A stretch of 64,000 nt of DNA from Nilaparvata lugens (lineage: Eukaryota; Arthropoda; Insecta; Hemiptera; Delphacidae), in the NCBI RefSeq assembly GCF_014356525.2, contig NC_052505.1, positions 50,844,970-50,908,969 on the forward strand, written 5' to 3'. Under the pieces are notes generated by a model that saw only the letters and a program-made list of their open reading frames with translations, was not told the DNA's origin and ran no database searches. A program made the position numbers and the translations under genes. Below, piece after piece: positions 44,797 to 57,403 of this stretch; position 1 is the first letter of the stretch; the number at the start of each line of letters is the position of its first letter.

Positions 44797-45059
44797 GTCC
44801 TGCGCGACCACTCAATTCATTGGAAATTTATTATCTTTAATATTATATAGAGAATGCTTTTTCTCGAAAAATTCAAGGTTCTCGAGATTAAATGGAAAAC
44901 TTGAAAAAATCGAAAATGTTGGGGTGTAGTCGCCTTCTGGTGTGTCAGCAAATTTCAGATTAGAATTCAGCGCCCCAAAATATTTAAAGAACCATCAAAA
45001 AAAATTATTTCGGGGCTGTTTCCTGAGAAACGACCATTTGACTGGACTATAAGTTGTTA

Positions 45060-45484
45060 TCCTATTATAATAGCGAGCAATTTATGTATATCTGTTTATA
45101 TTTTTCTATTTCTATATCTGGTTATCTGGCTATCTGGTTATTTATGTTCAACGGATCTCGGAAACGGCTCTAACGATTTTCACGAAATTCGGAATATAGT
45201 AGGTTTATGATATCAAAATTCGATTGCACTAGGTCTCATCCCTGAGAAAACTCTCTGAAGGACATGAAGAGGATAATTCATCCTTGGAAAAACAGATGAT
45301 GATTTCGTCTGTGAATAAATCACAGACGAAATATATTTTTCGTAGTGAATAAATCAAAATTCGGGTAAGTAACAATTTTGGGCTGTGTCTGTTAGTACTT
45401 ACCCAATCATTTAAAGAAATGATTATCAATGAAATAAATCTGTTTATCAATGAATAAATAACGAGCAAAGCTCGGTGCCCCGAT
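45060..45484 (+). mobile_element. TCCTATTATA-type element, short copy
   Basis: Starts TCCTATTATAATAGCGAGC, ends with a CGAGCAAAGCTCG hairpin and GTGCCCCGATA. About 425 bp, internally deleted relative to 45663-46306. The subterminal CGAGCAA words at both ends and the 3' hairpin suggest a Helentron/Helitron-like non-autonomous element; no CTRR end, so the class is uncertain. Confidence 0.5.
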
Positions 45485-45662
45485 ATTTGGTATTAATAGA
45501 TAGAATTTACAAAATGTACTTGTTCAGATGATATCTTTATTCCAAAAACCAAACCATTTAAAGATACATTTTGTTCGACTTGTGTTATTTACTCCTGTAA
45601 TGTTGAAAAGTATACTACCAACAACACAACATCAGTGACAACCTATTCCAATTCATGATAAA

Positions 45663-46306
45663 TATCGGGGCACCGAGCTCCGCTCTAGAGTACCTACAAA
45701 AGCATATAAAAATTATTACGAAAGAAGAAATTATAATAAATATTCATAGTTCATACAGAAAGGTTCTATCTAATCACAGTGGATTGAGATTAATTCGCAG
45801 AGGAATGCAAAAATTTCTCTCACAAAAGCATGTTAAATTTTAATCCTGATTCATGTCACGTGAACCAAATTACAGAAGACCATCTCAAAAAGATAGCTTA
45901 TCCGATTGGTTCTACTGGAATTAATCAGGATTAAAATTTAACCGGCTTTTGTACAACTGTCACTAAGTACCTGATTGAAATATGTACAAAAGTTCAACAG
46001 CTGAGTCATAATTTTGTCTCAGTCCCACACACATGCACTCGCTCACTCACTTCCATCATCAACAGACGCCGAAATTATCAGCTGTTTTTCCAAGGATGAA
46101 TAAATTCTTTTAATGTCCTTCAGCGAGTTTCCCCAGGGATGAGACCTAGTGTAATCGAATTTTCATATTATAAACCTACTATGTTCTGAATTTCGTGAGA
46201 ATCGTTAGAGCCGTTTTCGAGATCCGGTGAAATACAAACATATAAACATCTAAAAATTTAAACATCAAAACATCTAAACAGAAATTGCTCGTTTAATAGT
46301 ATAGGA
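45663..46306 (-). mobile_element. TCCTATACTA-type element, longer copy, inverted
   Basis: On the minus strand starts TCCTATACTATTAAACGAGC, contains GGATCTCGAAAACGGCTCTA, and ends GAGCTCGGTGCCCCGATA. Same family as 45060-45484, opposite orientation. Confidence 0.5.
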
Positions 46307-46889
46307 TTTAGAATACCTAAACTTGCCGACATTATATATTGTATGAATAAAATCGTTCCAAATTTGTATGAATGTTTACCAAGATTGCTATGCAATATTC
46401 TTTTGCAATAAAGAATTATCAATGATATTATTATTCAACTTTTTATAAGTAACCTTAACATTTAAAAAGCAAAGCCTCCCTTACTTATCTTTTAATATCC
46501 TATTAAAATATGTGTCATGTAGTTTTTCCTGATGTAATGAAGTTCTTTCTAGTCCTCCCGAACAAGAACGGGTGCACTGCTAGTCTCAAAAATAATATCA
46601 AAAATATACTTTTCCTCCACCTACTATCAAAAGTCTCATTTTACACCCTGGAATCGAATACTAAAGTACTACTTTTCCTCCCATGGGACTAAAAATAATT
46701 CCCAGCGGGAAAAGTGATCACTTTTACTCCCAAGGGAGTAAAAATAAACCCATAAGATTAACATGGGAAGAAGTCCGACAACGCCTCGATTGAAGAATGA
46801 GGAATGTGGCAACACTGTCGTGGTCGGTAGAGGAAAAGTAAAAGAGCTCTATTTCGATCTTTGGAATATTTTAGCTCTAGGAAATAAGT

Positions 46890-47024
46890 AGCTCTATTTC
46901 GATTGTTAGGTTATGTTCAACCGTTGGTGGATATGAAAAAGTACACACCTCTAACGTCATTAGAGGTGTGTACTTTTTCATATCCACCAACGGTTGAACA
47001 TAACCTAACAATCGAAATAGAGCT
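46890..47024. repeat. Perfect palindrome, 65-bp arms, 5-bp spacer
   Basis: The left arm 46890-46954 begins AGCTCTATTTCGATTG and ends ACACACCTCTAA. The right arm 46960-47024 is its exact reverse complement; the spacer is CGTCA. No mismatch was found by eye. A transcript would fold into a long hairpin. Confidence 0.9.
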
Positions 47025-47093
47025 GAAATAGTGTGAAAGCGTGAAGATGTAGTAAAATTATTCATTGTTATAGGTATTGGTGTAGGTGGAGGA

Positions 47094-47222
47094 AAAATGT
47101 TGTGTGCATCACGGGACTAAAGTACTTATTCTCCCTCAGGGAAATTGTCACCCTCGGCTACGCCATCGGGCGACAACAGTTTCCCTCAGGGAGAAAAAGT
47201 TGCACTTTAGTCCCTAGATGCA
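47094..47222. repeat. Small fold-back repeat
   Basis: GTGCATCACGGGACTAAAGT with CTCCCTCAGGGAAA on the left is mirrored by TTTCCCTCAGGGAG and ACTTTAGTCCCTAGATGCAC on the right. Each CCCTCAGGG is itself palindromic. Non-coding. Confidence 0.7.
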
Positions 47223-47352
47223 CAAATAACTATTATTTCTATTTTAAAGAGATAAGAAACGATGGTATATATTTTTACAATATTATGAAAACAGAAAGAA
47301 TTCCTCACAAGACCAAAGGTGAATAATGTCCTTTGGAAGATTAGAATGTAGA

Positions 47353-47674
47353 GGTGCGTACAGATATACGCGCCGCGAACATGAGCAATTCACTTTTAAT
47401 CAGCTGATTATTTATTTATTTATTTATTTATTAAAAACACACATAACAAGATAAAACAAAATTACAAAGAATTTGAAACAAATAAAACACAATAAAATGT
47501 TACAAATATAAAAAACCATGGGCTTTGTGGTTGGGTGTGTTGGAGAAGAGAAAAAGATACAGATTATATCTGTATTTTTACAGAAACGGTAAAATACAGA
47601 TATAAAAAGCTTGGCATCAGCTGATCAAAAGTGAATTGCTCATGTTCGCGGCGCGTATATCTGTAAGCACCTTA
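47353..47674. mobile_element. TIR element (MITE) with about 50-bp termini
   Basis: Ends AGGTGCGTACAGATATACGC (left) and, inverted, AGGTGCTTACAGATATACGC (right), continuing through GCCGCGAACATGAGCAATTC and ATCAGCTGAT. Flanks TAGAATGT and TAAGATGT are similar but not identical, so an 8-bp duplication is only suggested. Contains an ATTT tract. Confidence 0.7.
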
Positions 47675-48330
47675 AGATGTGAATTTTATTGTCATACACT
47701 GACTAATGTTAAAAACTAAAGAGTTGGGAGTTGGGGTACTTTGGGGGGGGGGGGTCATTACACATGGATTTGGGGGGGGCATTACACTTGAATTGGGGGG
47801 GGGGGGCATGCGCCATTGGCCTTGGGGGGGCTGGGCACCCCTGGTGTGGATCAGGTCTGTATCCCACTGGTGATGTGTCGAAAATGGCCTCGAGTCCTCT
47901 TCCTCTAATTTCCACCTGAGTTTCTTCTCAGAAATTAATACTCTCCAAATTTGCATACCAATTCGGGATTGGTCAGATCCCGTGATGTAACAAATGCGCC
48001 AATTGAGCAGTATGGAAATAGACCCAACATTAAAGCTTTTAAATGAGAAAAATTCCATATTATAAGTTGCTCTAAATTAATATTAGGCTCCTTTGAAACA
48101 TAAAATAAATAATAAAAAAAAACATTTACTACGATATACATTTTTGTTAAATGGAGAGATAGGCTTAACAATTCAAAAGAACTTGTGCTGGCGCTAATTT
48201 TGTGAAATTCCAAAATAGCTAATAATTTGTGAAATATAGACGTAATTTTATAGAATAAAGTAGAAGTATAAATACATATAATAACACACATGCTGGTAAT
48301 AATAATAATAAATATATTTCTCTTGTTACA

Positions 48331-48467
48331 TTCCTTGCCCTATTACCATAGGTATTGCTTTCCGAAAAAACTAAGGTACCCCAATTTCTATATTTCTATA
48401 CGTTTCAAAGTCCCCTGAGTCCAAAAAAGTGGTTTTTGGGTATTGGTCTGTATGTGTGTGTGTGTGT

Positions 48468-48536
<69 letters not shown>

Positions 48537-49047
48537 AGTGTATGTGCGTCTGTGTACACGATATCTCATCTCCCAATAAACGGAATGACTTGAAATTTGG
48601 AACTTAAGGTCCTTACACTATAAGGATCCGACACGAACAATTCCGATCAAATGCTATTCAAGATGGCGGCTAAAATGGCAAAAATGTTGTCAAAACAGGG
48701 TTTTTCGCGATTTTCTCGAAAACGGCTCCAACGATTTTGATCAAATTCGTACCTAGAAAAGTCATTGATAAGCTCTATCAACTGCTACAAGTCCTATATC
48801 TGTAAAAATTTCAGGAGCACTGCATCATCTATGCAAAGTTTGATTTTAGATTTTCAATTATCAGGCTTCAGATACAATTTGAACAAAAAAATTCAATTGG
48901 AAAAGATTGAGCATGAAAATCTCTACAATTAATGTTCAGTAACATTTTCACCTAAAATTGAAAATAAGCTCGAAATTAGAGAAAATAAGATTATTCAATT
49001 GCAAACTGTTGGCAACTGTTGATTCTATTAAATCATTAACTATGGAA
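48331..49047 (+). repeat. Repeat R1, 3'-truncated copy
   Basis: Starts in the R1 terminal hairpin (CCTATTACCATAGG), continues through a GT tract and TTTTCTCGAAAACGGCTCC, and stops near 49047 before the usual GTGTGAGTGCGCC end. Confidence 0.8.
48451..48531. repeat. (GT)n microsatellite inside R1
   Basis: Long GT tract with one TATG interruption. Confidence 0.95.
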
Positions 49048-51019
49048 GAGTAAGCATGCATAAAAGGTAGGAAAAGCATGAAAGTGTTTCACATTCAACC
49101 ACATAAAGTACCCTACCGTATAAGATTAATCGGAAGATGATTCATCATCTTCTATTATTTTTGTTAACATCGATTTTTCACCTTCACTCGCAACCTCACA
49201 AGGTTGGCAGAAGCTTTTCTTTATGTCGATTAATGTTGATTGAAATTGATTTTGATTAGGGCACCAAAAGAATAGATCATTTCCTATTTGAAGCATTCAA
49301 ATTAAATCTCTTGAACATGATTTCTTATGACTCAGCATTCACAGATTTAGTTGGGTGAAGCTATTTGAAAAATGTACCTGATTATCAATTTCATGGTTTC
49401 TATACCATTCTAGTTCATTGAGATCATTGAAGGGTTGAAGTGATGAGCTAGTTCAAGTGAATTCTAGTACCTACACAAGTATATTGTGCTTATAATGGGC
49501 TCTTCTTCATTTTCTATCGATGTTTTGCTCCAGTAGAGAAAATTGAAAAGGTTGGTTTTACATTTTATAAGCTTTATAAATAATATAAATTAACGGTAAT
49601 ATAAATTTGATAAGTCTAGTATTAAATTAATTGATGTTGATTTTTATTGTATCGCTTTGTATCAATGTTACTTGCAATGTTCGCAATCCATCACTATTCT
49701 CTCAAGAATTAGTTTTTTATGAATTCCATGATCTTAAAATTGAAATTCAAATGCTATTTGGATGACGTTCACATTCAACTGGTTATTTACAATGAATTGT
49801 TACATTGAAGAGTGAGGCAATTCAATCCATTTGGAAGTAAAAGGAAATCACAGTGCGATTTGAACAGTGGATAGTAACTTTGAAATCCAGTTGCTTAATT
49901 CATTACGGCTTGATACTATCATTATTTTGTGATATTATAGTTGATCAGAAATATGCATTGTATATAATGTTTATATTTCAGTTTGACCAATCTTCTATCA
50001 CAGTCTCGCTTTCGTTCATAAACATGATACGGTAATCCTAAATACGTTGATTACCTTAAAGATGTAGCTTATCTTACATCGAACAATGTACAATTCAAAC
50101 AATTTTCATCAAATTACTATTATGATGATCATTGGAATTTCTGCCTGTGATTGAGAAAAAGTAATTTTATGAGCCTTGAAATTCTTACCTAGAAAAAGTT
50201 GCATTATTACTAGAAATTTTGTTATTTTTACTATTTATTATAGGTACTGTACATTGATTTTTGTGATTAAAGAGATCAACTACTTCATTCTAAATCAGGA
50301 TAGGGATAAATAGGGAAATTGTGAGATGGGGATAACATCCATAGTTACATAGCATCAATTTGAAAGCTCTGATAATAATGATTTGAACGGAACTGTGATT
50401 CTGGCTTGGTATTGCCTCTTCATGTTCAGTGAGAATAGAAAGCTTCAGAGTAATTCGTTCTCACTATATGTGATAATGTTGATAATATTTGGTAACATTT
50501 GTTAATATTTGAACCGAATGTGCAACAAATTGATCTACTTTCAGCTTGAAAATGTTCAACTTATCAGGAGTACAGTGTTATCATATAGTATCTCAGGTAG
50601 GCCCACCCTTTTATTTTTTTTGTTCACGTGATCTGATGATATTCATTCCATTATCAAGTGTTTATATTATAAAGAGTGATGAAACAAGATAAAACACAAG
50701 GAAAGGTATAAAAAAAAATCTGAATCTTCATTTTTCACAAAATAAGGATAAGATGAAGGAGTCGGACACATAATATATCATGAAACTTCGTTGAAAAACA
50801 TCAATATCTGAAACTAGAGTTATCAAATTGTGTTACCTCTGACTCGTATAGAGTGCACACTTCAAATTAATATAATAAATTCTGTGAACAAACAACGAAA
50901 TCCTGATTTTTATCATGAGCATGGTTAAATCAAGAAAATTGTAATTTTTTTTTAGAGTATTGAAAAGTGAAAATCTATATACAGCGCATGTCAAAAAAAT
51001 TGACAAAATTAATTGTTTC
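49048..51019. other. No gene or element recognised
   Basis: AT-rich sequence. No convincing frame, splice-bounded exon or terminal repeat was seen. Confidence 0.4.
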
Positions 51020-51720
51020 GAGCGCCATAGTGTACCGTAAATGAGATGCAATGTAGACAGCAGTATTATTCTGTTTACTATGGTGAAGGGAGTCAGCCGC
51101 GTCGGTTGTTTCCCCTTCCACAGCGTCAACTTGAATGGCAAATACATAACAATATACATCAATGGATTCGCAATGAATGTGGCTATAATAATTATTCGTC
51201 ACATTGTTTTTTAATATTACTTGCTTCGAAGTTAATCGGAGAAAACAAAAAAATCAAATCGAAAAACCTCTAAATTTTTACATTATATTATTTTATCAAG
51301 GAAACTGTTCGATTTATTGAGGAAATGAATCCGACTTATATTGTAGTCCTTAATTTTACGAATCGAATGACATATGATAGATTTTTTTCCGATTAATGGT
51401 TACAGAGATAATTGATTTCCAGTTTGCTGTTTACTATGGCTAAGAGAGTCAGTCGCACCGTTCCGCGTCGACTGTTTCTCCTTCCACGGCGTCAAATCGA
51501 ATCGCAAACACATAACAATATACATCAATGGATTTGCAATGGAAGTGGCTCCATTAATTATTCGGCTCATTTTCCTTTAAAACTACTTGCTTCGGAGTTA
51601 ATCGAAGAAAACAAAAAATCAAATCACAAACCCCCTAAATTTTCACATATATATTATTTTATCAAGAAAACTGTTGATTTAATTGGAAAAATGAATATCA
51701 CTAGTATTGTAGTCCATAAT
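51020..51720 (+). repeat. Two-copy tandem duplication, about 370-bp period
   Basis: 51060-51260 and 51425-51620 align: TGTTTACTATGG, GCGTCGRYTGTTTC, TTCCACRGCGTCAA, CATAACAATATACATCAATG, and ACTTGCTTCGRAGTTAATCG. The frames (75 and 121 codons) are open but match nothing I recognise, and their conservation follows the DNA, so I treat it as repeat. Confidence 0.6.
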
Positions 51721-51954
51721 GTAACGAATCGAATGGCATATAATAGAACTGTTTCCAATCAATGGGTACAGAGATAATTGATTTTCCGTGATTACCTGCA
51801 TTTTTCAAATTTGTGGTAGGCTAGGGAGGAAAGCTCCAAGGGGTTTTCTTGGGACTTTTGGGAGAATGACCCTCTGGGAGGGTTCTATCGATGGTGGAAG
51901 ATTCAGCTTTTATTCAATTTTCGGATCGAAAAAACCTTTATTGACTGGGCTATA

Positions 51955-54600
51955 GAGACTTTCCTGTGCTGGGTAGGATAGTAGTTTAGTAGTTTGAGTT
52001 TAGTGATTGCAGTATTGAAGGGTGAACTTAAAAACTGCCTTTGCATCTCTCATATGTCCTCCCATACAGTTTTTATATAATAAATAGCCCCATTTCAATG
52101 TGCTCAACATGATAAGGAACTATCATGTCTTTGCTATGAAATTGAACATCGGAAAGTTGAAAAATTTAGGGGGCCCTGAGTAACACCAACAATTGAATAT
52201 CTTGTATTTGATATTTTTCATTTTCTTCTATCCCTTTCTATCATTTCTCGACATATTTCAACATCATTCTACCTTCCAGTGTGGTTGTGGATTTTTTAAA
52301 TTACCGAAAATCACACAGCATCTATATTGTCCCCCTTTAGTGCCCCCTGGATTAGATTAATTTCATGTTTTATTATGCAGCATAGACAGCTAGTTATGTG
52401 ATCTAAACAATGAAATATGATGTGAAAATTACAGAACCCATGAAATTTTGGCTGCAACATTGTGGGTGTCAAAAATTTTCTGGGCCAAAATTGGAAAAAA
52501 TCGAGAAATTGCCCTTACATCCCTCATATATCAATCAATCCAGTTCTCATTCATGATAAATAGCTTTAGTTCGATGTGCTATGTAAGAATGTTCCTTTTG
52601 ACTTTGCTATGAAATCAAGCATTGAAAAGTTGAATAAATTGAGGTCCTTGGTTCCCCCCAAGGTAAATCCTGTCATATTTTTTCTTTCTTCATCACTTTC
52701 AATTATTGTTTAACATATTCTAACATCATTATACACTCCAGTGTGACTGCAGATTTTTCAAAATTGTCAAAAATAACACAGCCTCCCTTGAGTGCCCCCT
52801 GGATTTAATTTTGGGTTTGATGATGCACTATCAGCAGCATAGACGGCGGGTTAAGTGATTCCAACATCAAAAACTGATGTGTACAGAGACAGTCATATAT
52901 TGGCTACAAAAATCCTGGAGAATGAGCCAAAATTGACAAAAATGAAAAAATAACCCTACCACCACCACCACTTTTTTTTGGTTAGTTTTCGCGGGAGTGA
53001 TGTTTTTTCAGTTGCTGAATTCTATTTTGAGCATAAAAAACCTGCATATGTGATCCATGACCAGCACTGTATATGAGGGTCCCCCCCACGCCACCCTAGA
53101 ATTAAAAATTTTGTTATTTGACAATTTTTCTGTGGGTTATTTTTGGTCCCCTTCCTAATGATATCATCCATGAGATTATAGGATTCACAGTTTTTGCTGG
53201 AAATTTCACACTTTTTTCTGATTTTTTTCAAAAAAATTAGGGGGCAGGGCCTCCTATTTGAAAAATCGATGTTTCATCTGTGTGAGGCAATGTATTGGGA
53301 TCTTCTGAGTCGATTGAGTTGATGAATGACCTCATTTTAATGTGCTGAATAAGATTGTTCCTCTTGACTTTGCTATAAAATTAACCATTGAAAAAGTGGA
53401 AAAATTGAGGGGGTCCTGGGTAGCCCCCAAAGTAGAATATCTTATATGTAATATTTTTTTAGTTTTCCTAGATCACTTTTGATCATTTTTTGACATATTA
53501 AAACATCATTATACTGTCTAGTGTAACTGCAGATTTTTCAAAATTGCCAAAAATCACACAGCCTCCCTTGAGTACCCCCTGGATGTAATTTTGCGGTTTC
53601 TGATACACTTTCAGCAGCATAGATGGCAGGTTAAGTGATTCCAACATCAAAAAATAATGTGAAAAATACTGAGATGGTCAATTCTTGTTTGCAAAAATCC
53701 TGGAAAGTGAGCCAAAATTGACAAAAAACAAAAAATCACCCTCCCACCACCACTATTGTTTTTTTCCAATTAGTCTGTGCGTGAGTTATGTTTTTTCGAG
53801 TGCTGAATTCGATTTTGAGCATAAGAATTAAACCCTGTAAATGTGTCCCATTACCAGCACTGTATATGAGGGTCCCCCACGTCATAGAGTTGTCACATGC
53901 CCCAGCTTGGCTGGGAATTTTTCAAATTTTGACTCTTGATATTGTTTGAAAAAAAATGAGGGGTCCGAGCCCCCTATCGCGGTAATCAATATTTTGAAAC
54001 TGTAGCAATTCCCTCCTTCAATTTTCCAAGAATTGAGGGTGACATCATTGACCCCAAAAATAAAAATTTCAAAAAATCAATAATTTTCCTAATGTCTGCT
54101 AGTACTCTTACAGACTTTCTGATGAAAGTTAGTATTGTCACATGCCCCAGTTTGGCTGGGAATTTTTCAAATTTTTATTACCAAAAACCGATGAAAATTT
54201 TGTTCCCATCCGCACCCCCCCCCCCCAACACGGTCGAAATTTTATTGTGAGAATCCAATTATGTTGAGGTGCTGAACAAAAAAGTTCTCTTGCACTTTGC
54301 TGAGAAATGTGTGGTTGTCAAGTTTATGTAGGTTATTTCAGGTAGGGTGGCTTAGGTTGAATAGGTTTGGTAGGGTGGGGTAGGTGAAGTAGTTTAAGTT
54401 GGGTGCAATAGGTTGAATAGCATAATTTATGTAGGGTGGCTTAAGTGGAGTAGGTAAGTAGATTAACTGATAGAGGGTTGAATGGGTAGGTGAGGTATAG
54501 GAGGATAGATAGGGTAGGGTTGGTGGGATTGGTTTGGTAGGCCAGGTAGAGTATAGGCTAGGTTCAAGTTTTGAAATGGAAATTTCGAAAAATCCATAGT
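51955..54600. repeat. Satellite-like block 1 (about 460-bp repeat units)
   Basis: A recurring unit contains ATCCCTCATAT or ATCTCTCATATGTC, ATAAATAGC, a GACTTTGCTATRAAAT segment, AACATCATT, CCAGTGT, ATCACACAGC, and GTGCCCCCTGGAT. Units start near 52040, 52510, 52960 and 53400. The block begins with CTTTCCTGTGCTGGGTAGGA at 51960, which also opens block 2. Confidence 0.75.
54330..54560 (+). repeat. Degenerate G-rich minisatellite
   Basis: GGTAGGGT, GGTTGAATAGG and GGTGGCTTAAG words repeat irregularly. Strong purine/GT strand bias. Confidence 0.7.
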
Positions 54601-54624
54601 ATTCCTGGAGCCTGCTGGGACTCC

Positions 54625-57305
54625 TAGAGGCTTTCCTGTGCTGGGTAGGATAGTAGTTTAGTAGTCTGAGTTTAGTGATTGCAGTATTGAATAGTGAACT
54701 AAAAACTGCTGTAACCGCCCTTGATGGGGGTTGAAGATATCTTATTACTACTTCAAGGGAGTCATGGGAACTGGATAGACAACAACATTGTATTATCTGA
54801 AGAATTTCTCATTTATTAGGCTATGTCAATTACTTGAAATTCAAAGAATGAAATATGCAGTACATTTTATCCAAATATTATTCCTTCAGAAACTACCTTC
54901 CAATAAGATTCTGCTAACTGGAAATTTACTACAACAATGATTTGATTAATTAGGGTCTCGGCTGGGTGAAAATGTTTTATAAGGAGCTAGAAATTTTGGC
55001 ACTCATCCACAGCTATCACTCGCACCATAATCCCAAACCACAGGACACTCACGTATATCATAATGCTGGAAAAATAACTTAACTTTTTGCAATACGGTTT
55101 GGATTTTGATCTGCTCGATACCTCGGTTGTTTAATGACTGGAGGTTTTCCGTCCGGAAAACTTCCCCCTCTCCATGTCAGTGTACCAGAAGGCCTAACTG
55201 CTGCTATCGGAAGAGTCAGTTCTCACGAGATTCGGCAAGCGGGTACTTGCCAGGTCTGCAGTATTCCTCTGTGAAAATATCTACAGGCTACCAAACATCC
55301 GCCTTGTCCTTGCCTCATGGAGCCGCCTCATCTGTGAGAACTAGCAAATATCCCTGAATTTGCTGATTCCCAGAGTCTTTTAGACATAAGTTAGCAGAAT
55401 CTTATTGTCACTGCAAAAATACTACTTACCAAATTATATATTTTCTCACTAAAGTCCAACTACGGAAATTCTTATTCTAATATCAGAGTCTTTTCTCCTG
55501 AAAAAAAATCTTAAATCCAAAACACGAAAAAATCAATCAATAAATAAGTAATCAAATACTACCCATGTCACACTGCCTTTGCATCTCTCATATGTCTTCC
55601 CATACAGTTTTTATATAATAAATAGCCCCATTTCAATATGCTCAACATGATAGTTACTTATCATGTTTCTTATGTCTTTGCTATGAAATTGAACATTGAA
55701 AAGTTGGAAATTTAGGGGGCCCTGAGTAACACCAAAAATTGAATCTCTTATATTTGATATTTTTCTATCCCTTTCGATTATTTCTTGACATTTTTAAACA
55801 TCATTCTACCTTCCAGTGAGGTTGTAGATTTTTTCAAATTACCAAAAATCACACAGCACCTATATTGTTCCCCCCTTCAGTGCCCCCTGGATTAGATCAA
55901 TTTCAAGCTTTATTATGCAGCATAGACAGTTAGTTATGTGATCTAAACAAAGAAATATTATGTGAAAATCACATAACCCATGGAATTTTGGCTGCAACAT
56001 TGTGGGTGTCAAAACTTTTCTGGGCCAAAATTTGAAAAAATTGAGAAATTGCCCTTTTATCCCTCATATATCAATTCATCCAGTTCTCATTTATGATAAA
56101 TAGCCTCATTTCGATATGCTGAGTATGATTGTTTCTCTTGACTTTGCTATGAAATCGAGCATTGTAAAAGTGAAAAAATTGAGAGGGTCCTTGGTCCACC
56201 CCAAGGTTTATCCTGTCATATTTTTTTTCTTTTTTCATCACTTTCAATTATTGTCTGACATATTTTAACATCATTATACCGTTCAGTGTGACTGCAGATT
56301 TTTCAAAATTGTCAAAAATAACACAGCCCCCCTCGAGTGACCCCTGGATTCTATCTTGGGTTTGATGGTGCACTTTCAGGAGCATAGATGCCATAATATT
56401 ATGTGATTCCAACATCAAAAACTGATGTGAAAAATACAGAGCCAATCAAATCTTGGCTACAACAATCCTTAATGATTAACCAAAATTGGCCAAAATCAAA
56501 AAACTGCCCTTGCATTGCCCCTAATGAATTTTGTTGGATTATTCTCACAGAGCTAATGTTTCTCTGGCTGCTAAATCCAATTCCAAGGATGGATAAGATG
56601 TGGTTGTGACTTTTGACCAGCAATGAATATTATCTCAACAACTGAATCTGATGCCAAATTATGAGGGTCAAAAATTTCCTTGGGCAGAATTGGGAGAAGA
56701 ATTAAATAACTGCCATTACATCCCTCATATGTCATCCCATCTAGTTATCATATGATGAATAGCCTCATTTTTATGTGCTGAGTAAGATTGTATCTCTTGA
56801 CTTTGCTATAAAATTAACCATTGAAAAGCTGGAAAAATTGAGTGGTCCTGGGTAACCCCTCAAAGTAGAATCTCTCATACATAATATTTTTTTTCTTCTT
56901 TTTAGATGAACATTTTTTTTGACATATTTGAACATCATTTTACCATCCAGTGTAACTGCATATTTTTCAAAATTGCCAAAAATCACACAGACCCCCTCGA
57001 GTGCTTCCTGGTTTTAATTCTGGGTTTGATGATTAACAATCAGCAGCATAGATGGCAGGTCAAGTGATTCCAACATCAGAAGCCAACGTGAAAAATACTG
57101 AGATGGTCAATTCTTGGCTGCATAAATCCTTGAAAATGAGCCAAAATTGTCAAAAATCAAAAAATAACCCTCCCACCACCACTATTGTTTTTTTTTCGGT
57201 TAGTTACCGCAGGAGTAATGTTTTTTCAGCTGCTGAATTCGAATTTGAGAAAAGGAACCCTGTAAATGTAATCCATGACCAGCACTGTAAATGAGGGTCC
57301 CCCCA
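54625..57305. repeat. Satellite-like block 2, direct duplicate of block 1
   Basis: Starts CTTTCCTGTGCTGGGTAGGA like block 1. After the solo LTR (54710-55572) it continues with the same units near 55578, 56050, 56500 and 56710, ending at CACTGTAAATGAGGGTCCCC. It shares flank order with 51955-53080. Confidence 0.75.
54710..55572. mobile_element. Solo LTR (863 bp) in satellite block 2
   Basis: Begins TGTAACCGCCCTTGATGG and ends CCCATGTCACA, with CTGC on both sides (54706-54709, 55573-55576). Block 1 has the uninterrupted site AAAAACTGCCTTTGC at about 52037-52051. TG..CA ends and a 4-5-bp duplication fit an LTR retrotransposon whose internal part was lost by recombination. No coding sequence. 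Orientation not determined. Confidence 0.75.
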
Positions 57306-57403
57306 TTGGATGATTGATGTAGAATAAAATGACACATGACACAAACATTTCACTGTTACAAAATGGACTGTATTATGCAAGAAGATCAATGAAACGAAAG
57401 ATC

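Larger units (their letters stand above)
43969..47843. mobile_element. Non-autonomous hAT element with 8-bp target duplication
   Basis: Both ends begin CAGGGGTGCCCA (inverted), the classic hAT terminal form. GTGTGGAT flanks both sides exactly (43961-43968 and 47844-47851). Next to each end are G-runs and GGCGCA/TGCGCC segments. There is no hAT transposase. The interior holds two Helentron-like copies, palindromes and a smaller TIR element. Confidence 0.85.

Noticed and set aside
47672..48058. 128-codon Pro-rich minus-strand frame and its overlapping companions
   Set aside because: The Pro runs are the G-runs at the hAT right end; the frame crosses the element boundary.
48355..48576. Open frames of Thr-His and Cys-Val repeats on both strands
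   Set aside because: They are translations of the GT/CA microsatellite in repeat R1, not genes.
51046..51777. The 75- and 121-codon frames as a duplicated gene
   Set aside because: Conservation between copies does not favour codon positions by eye and no domain is recognisable.
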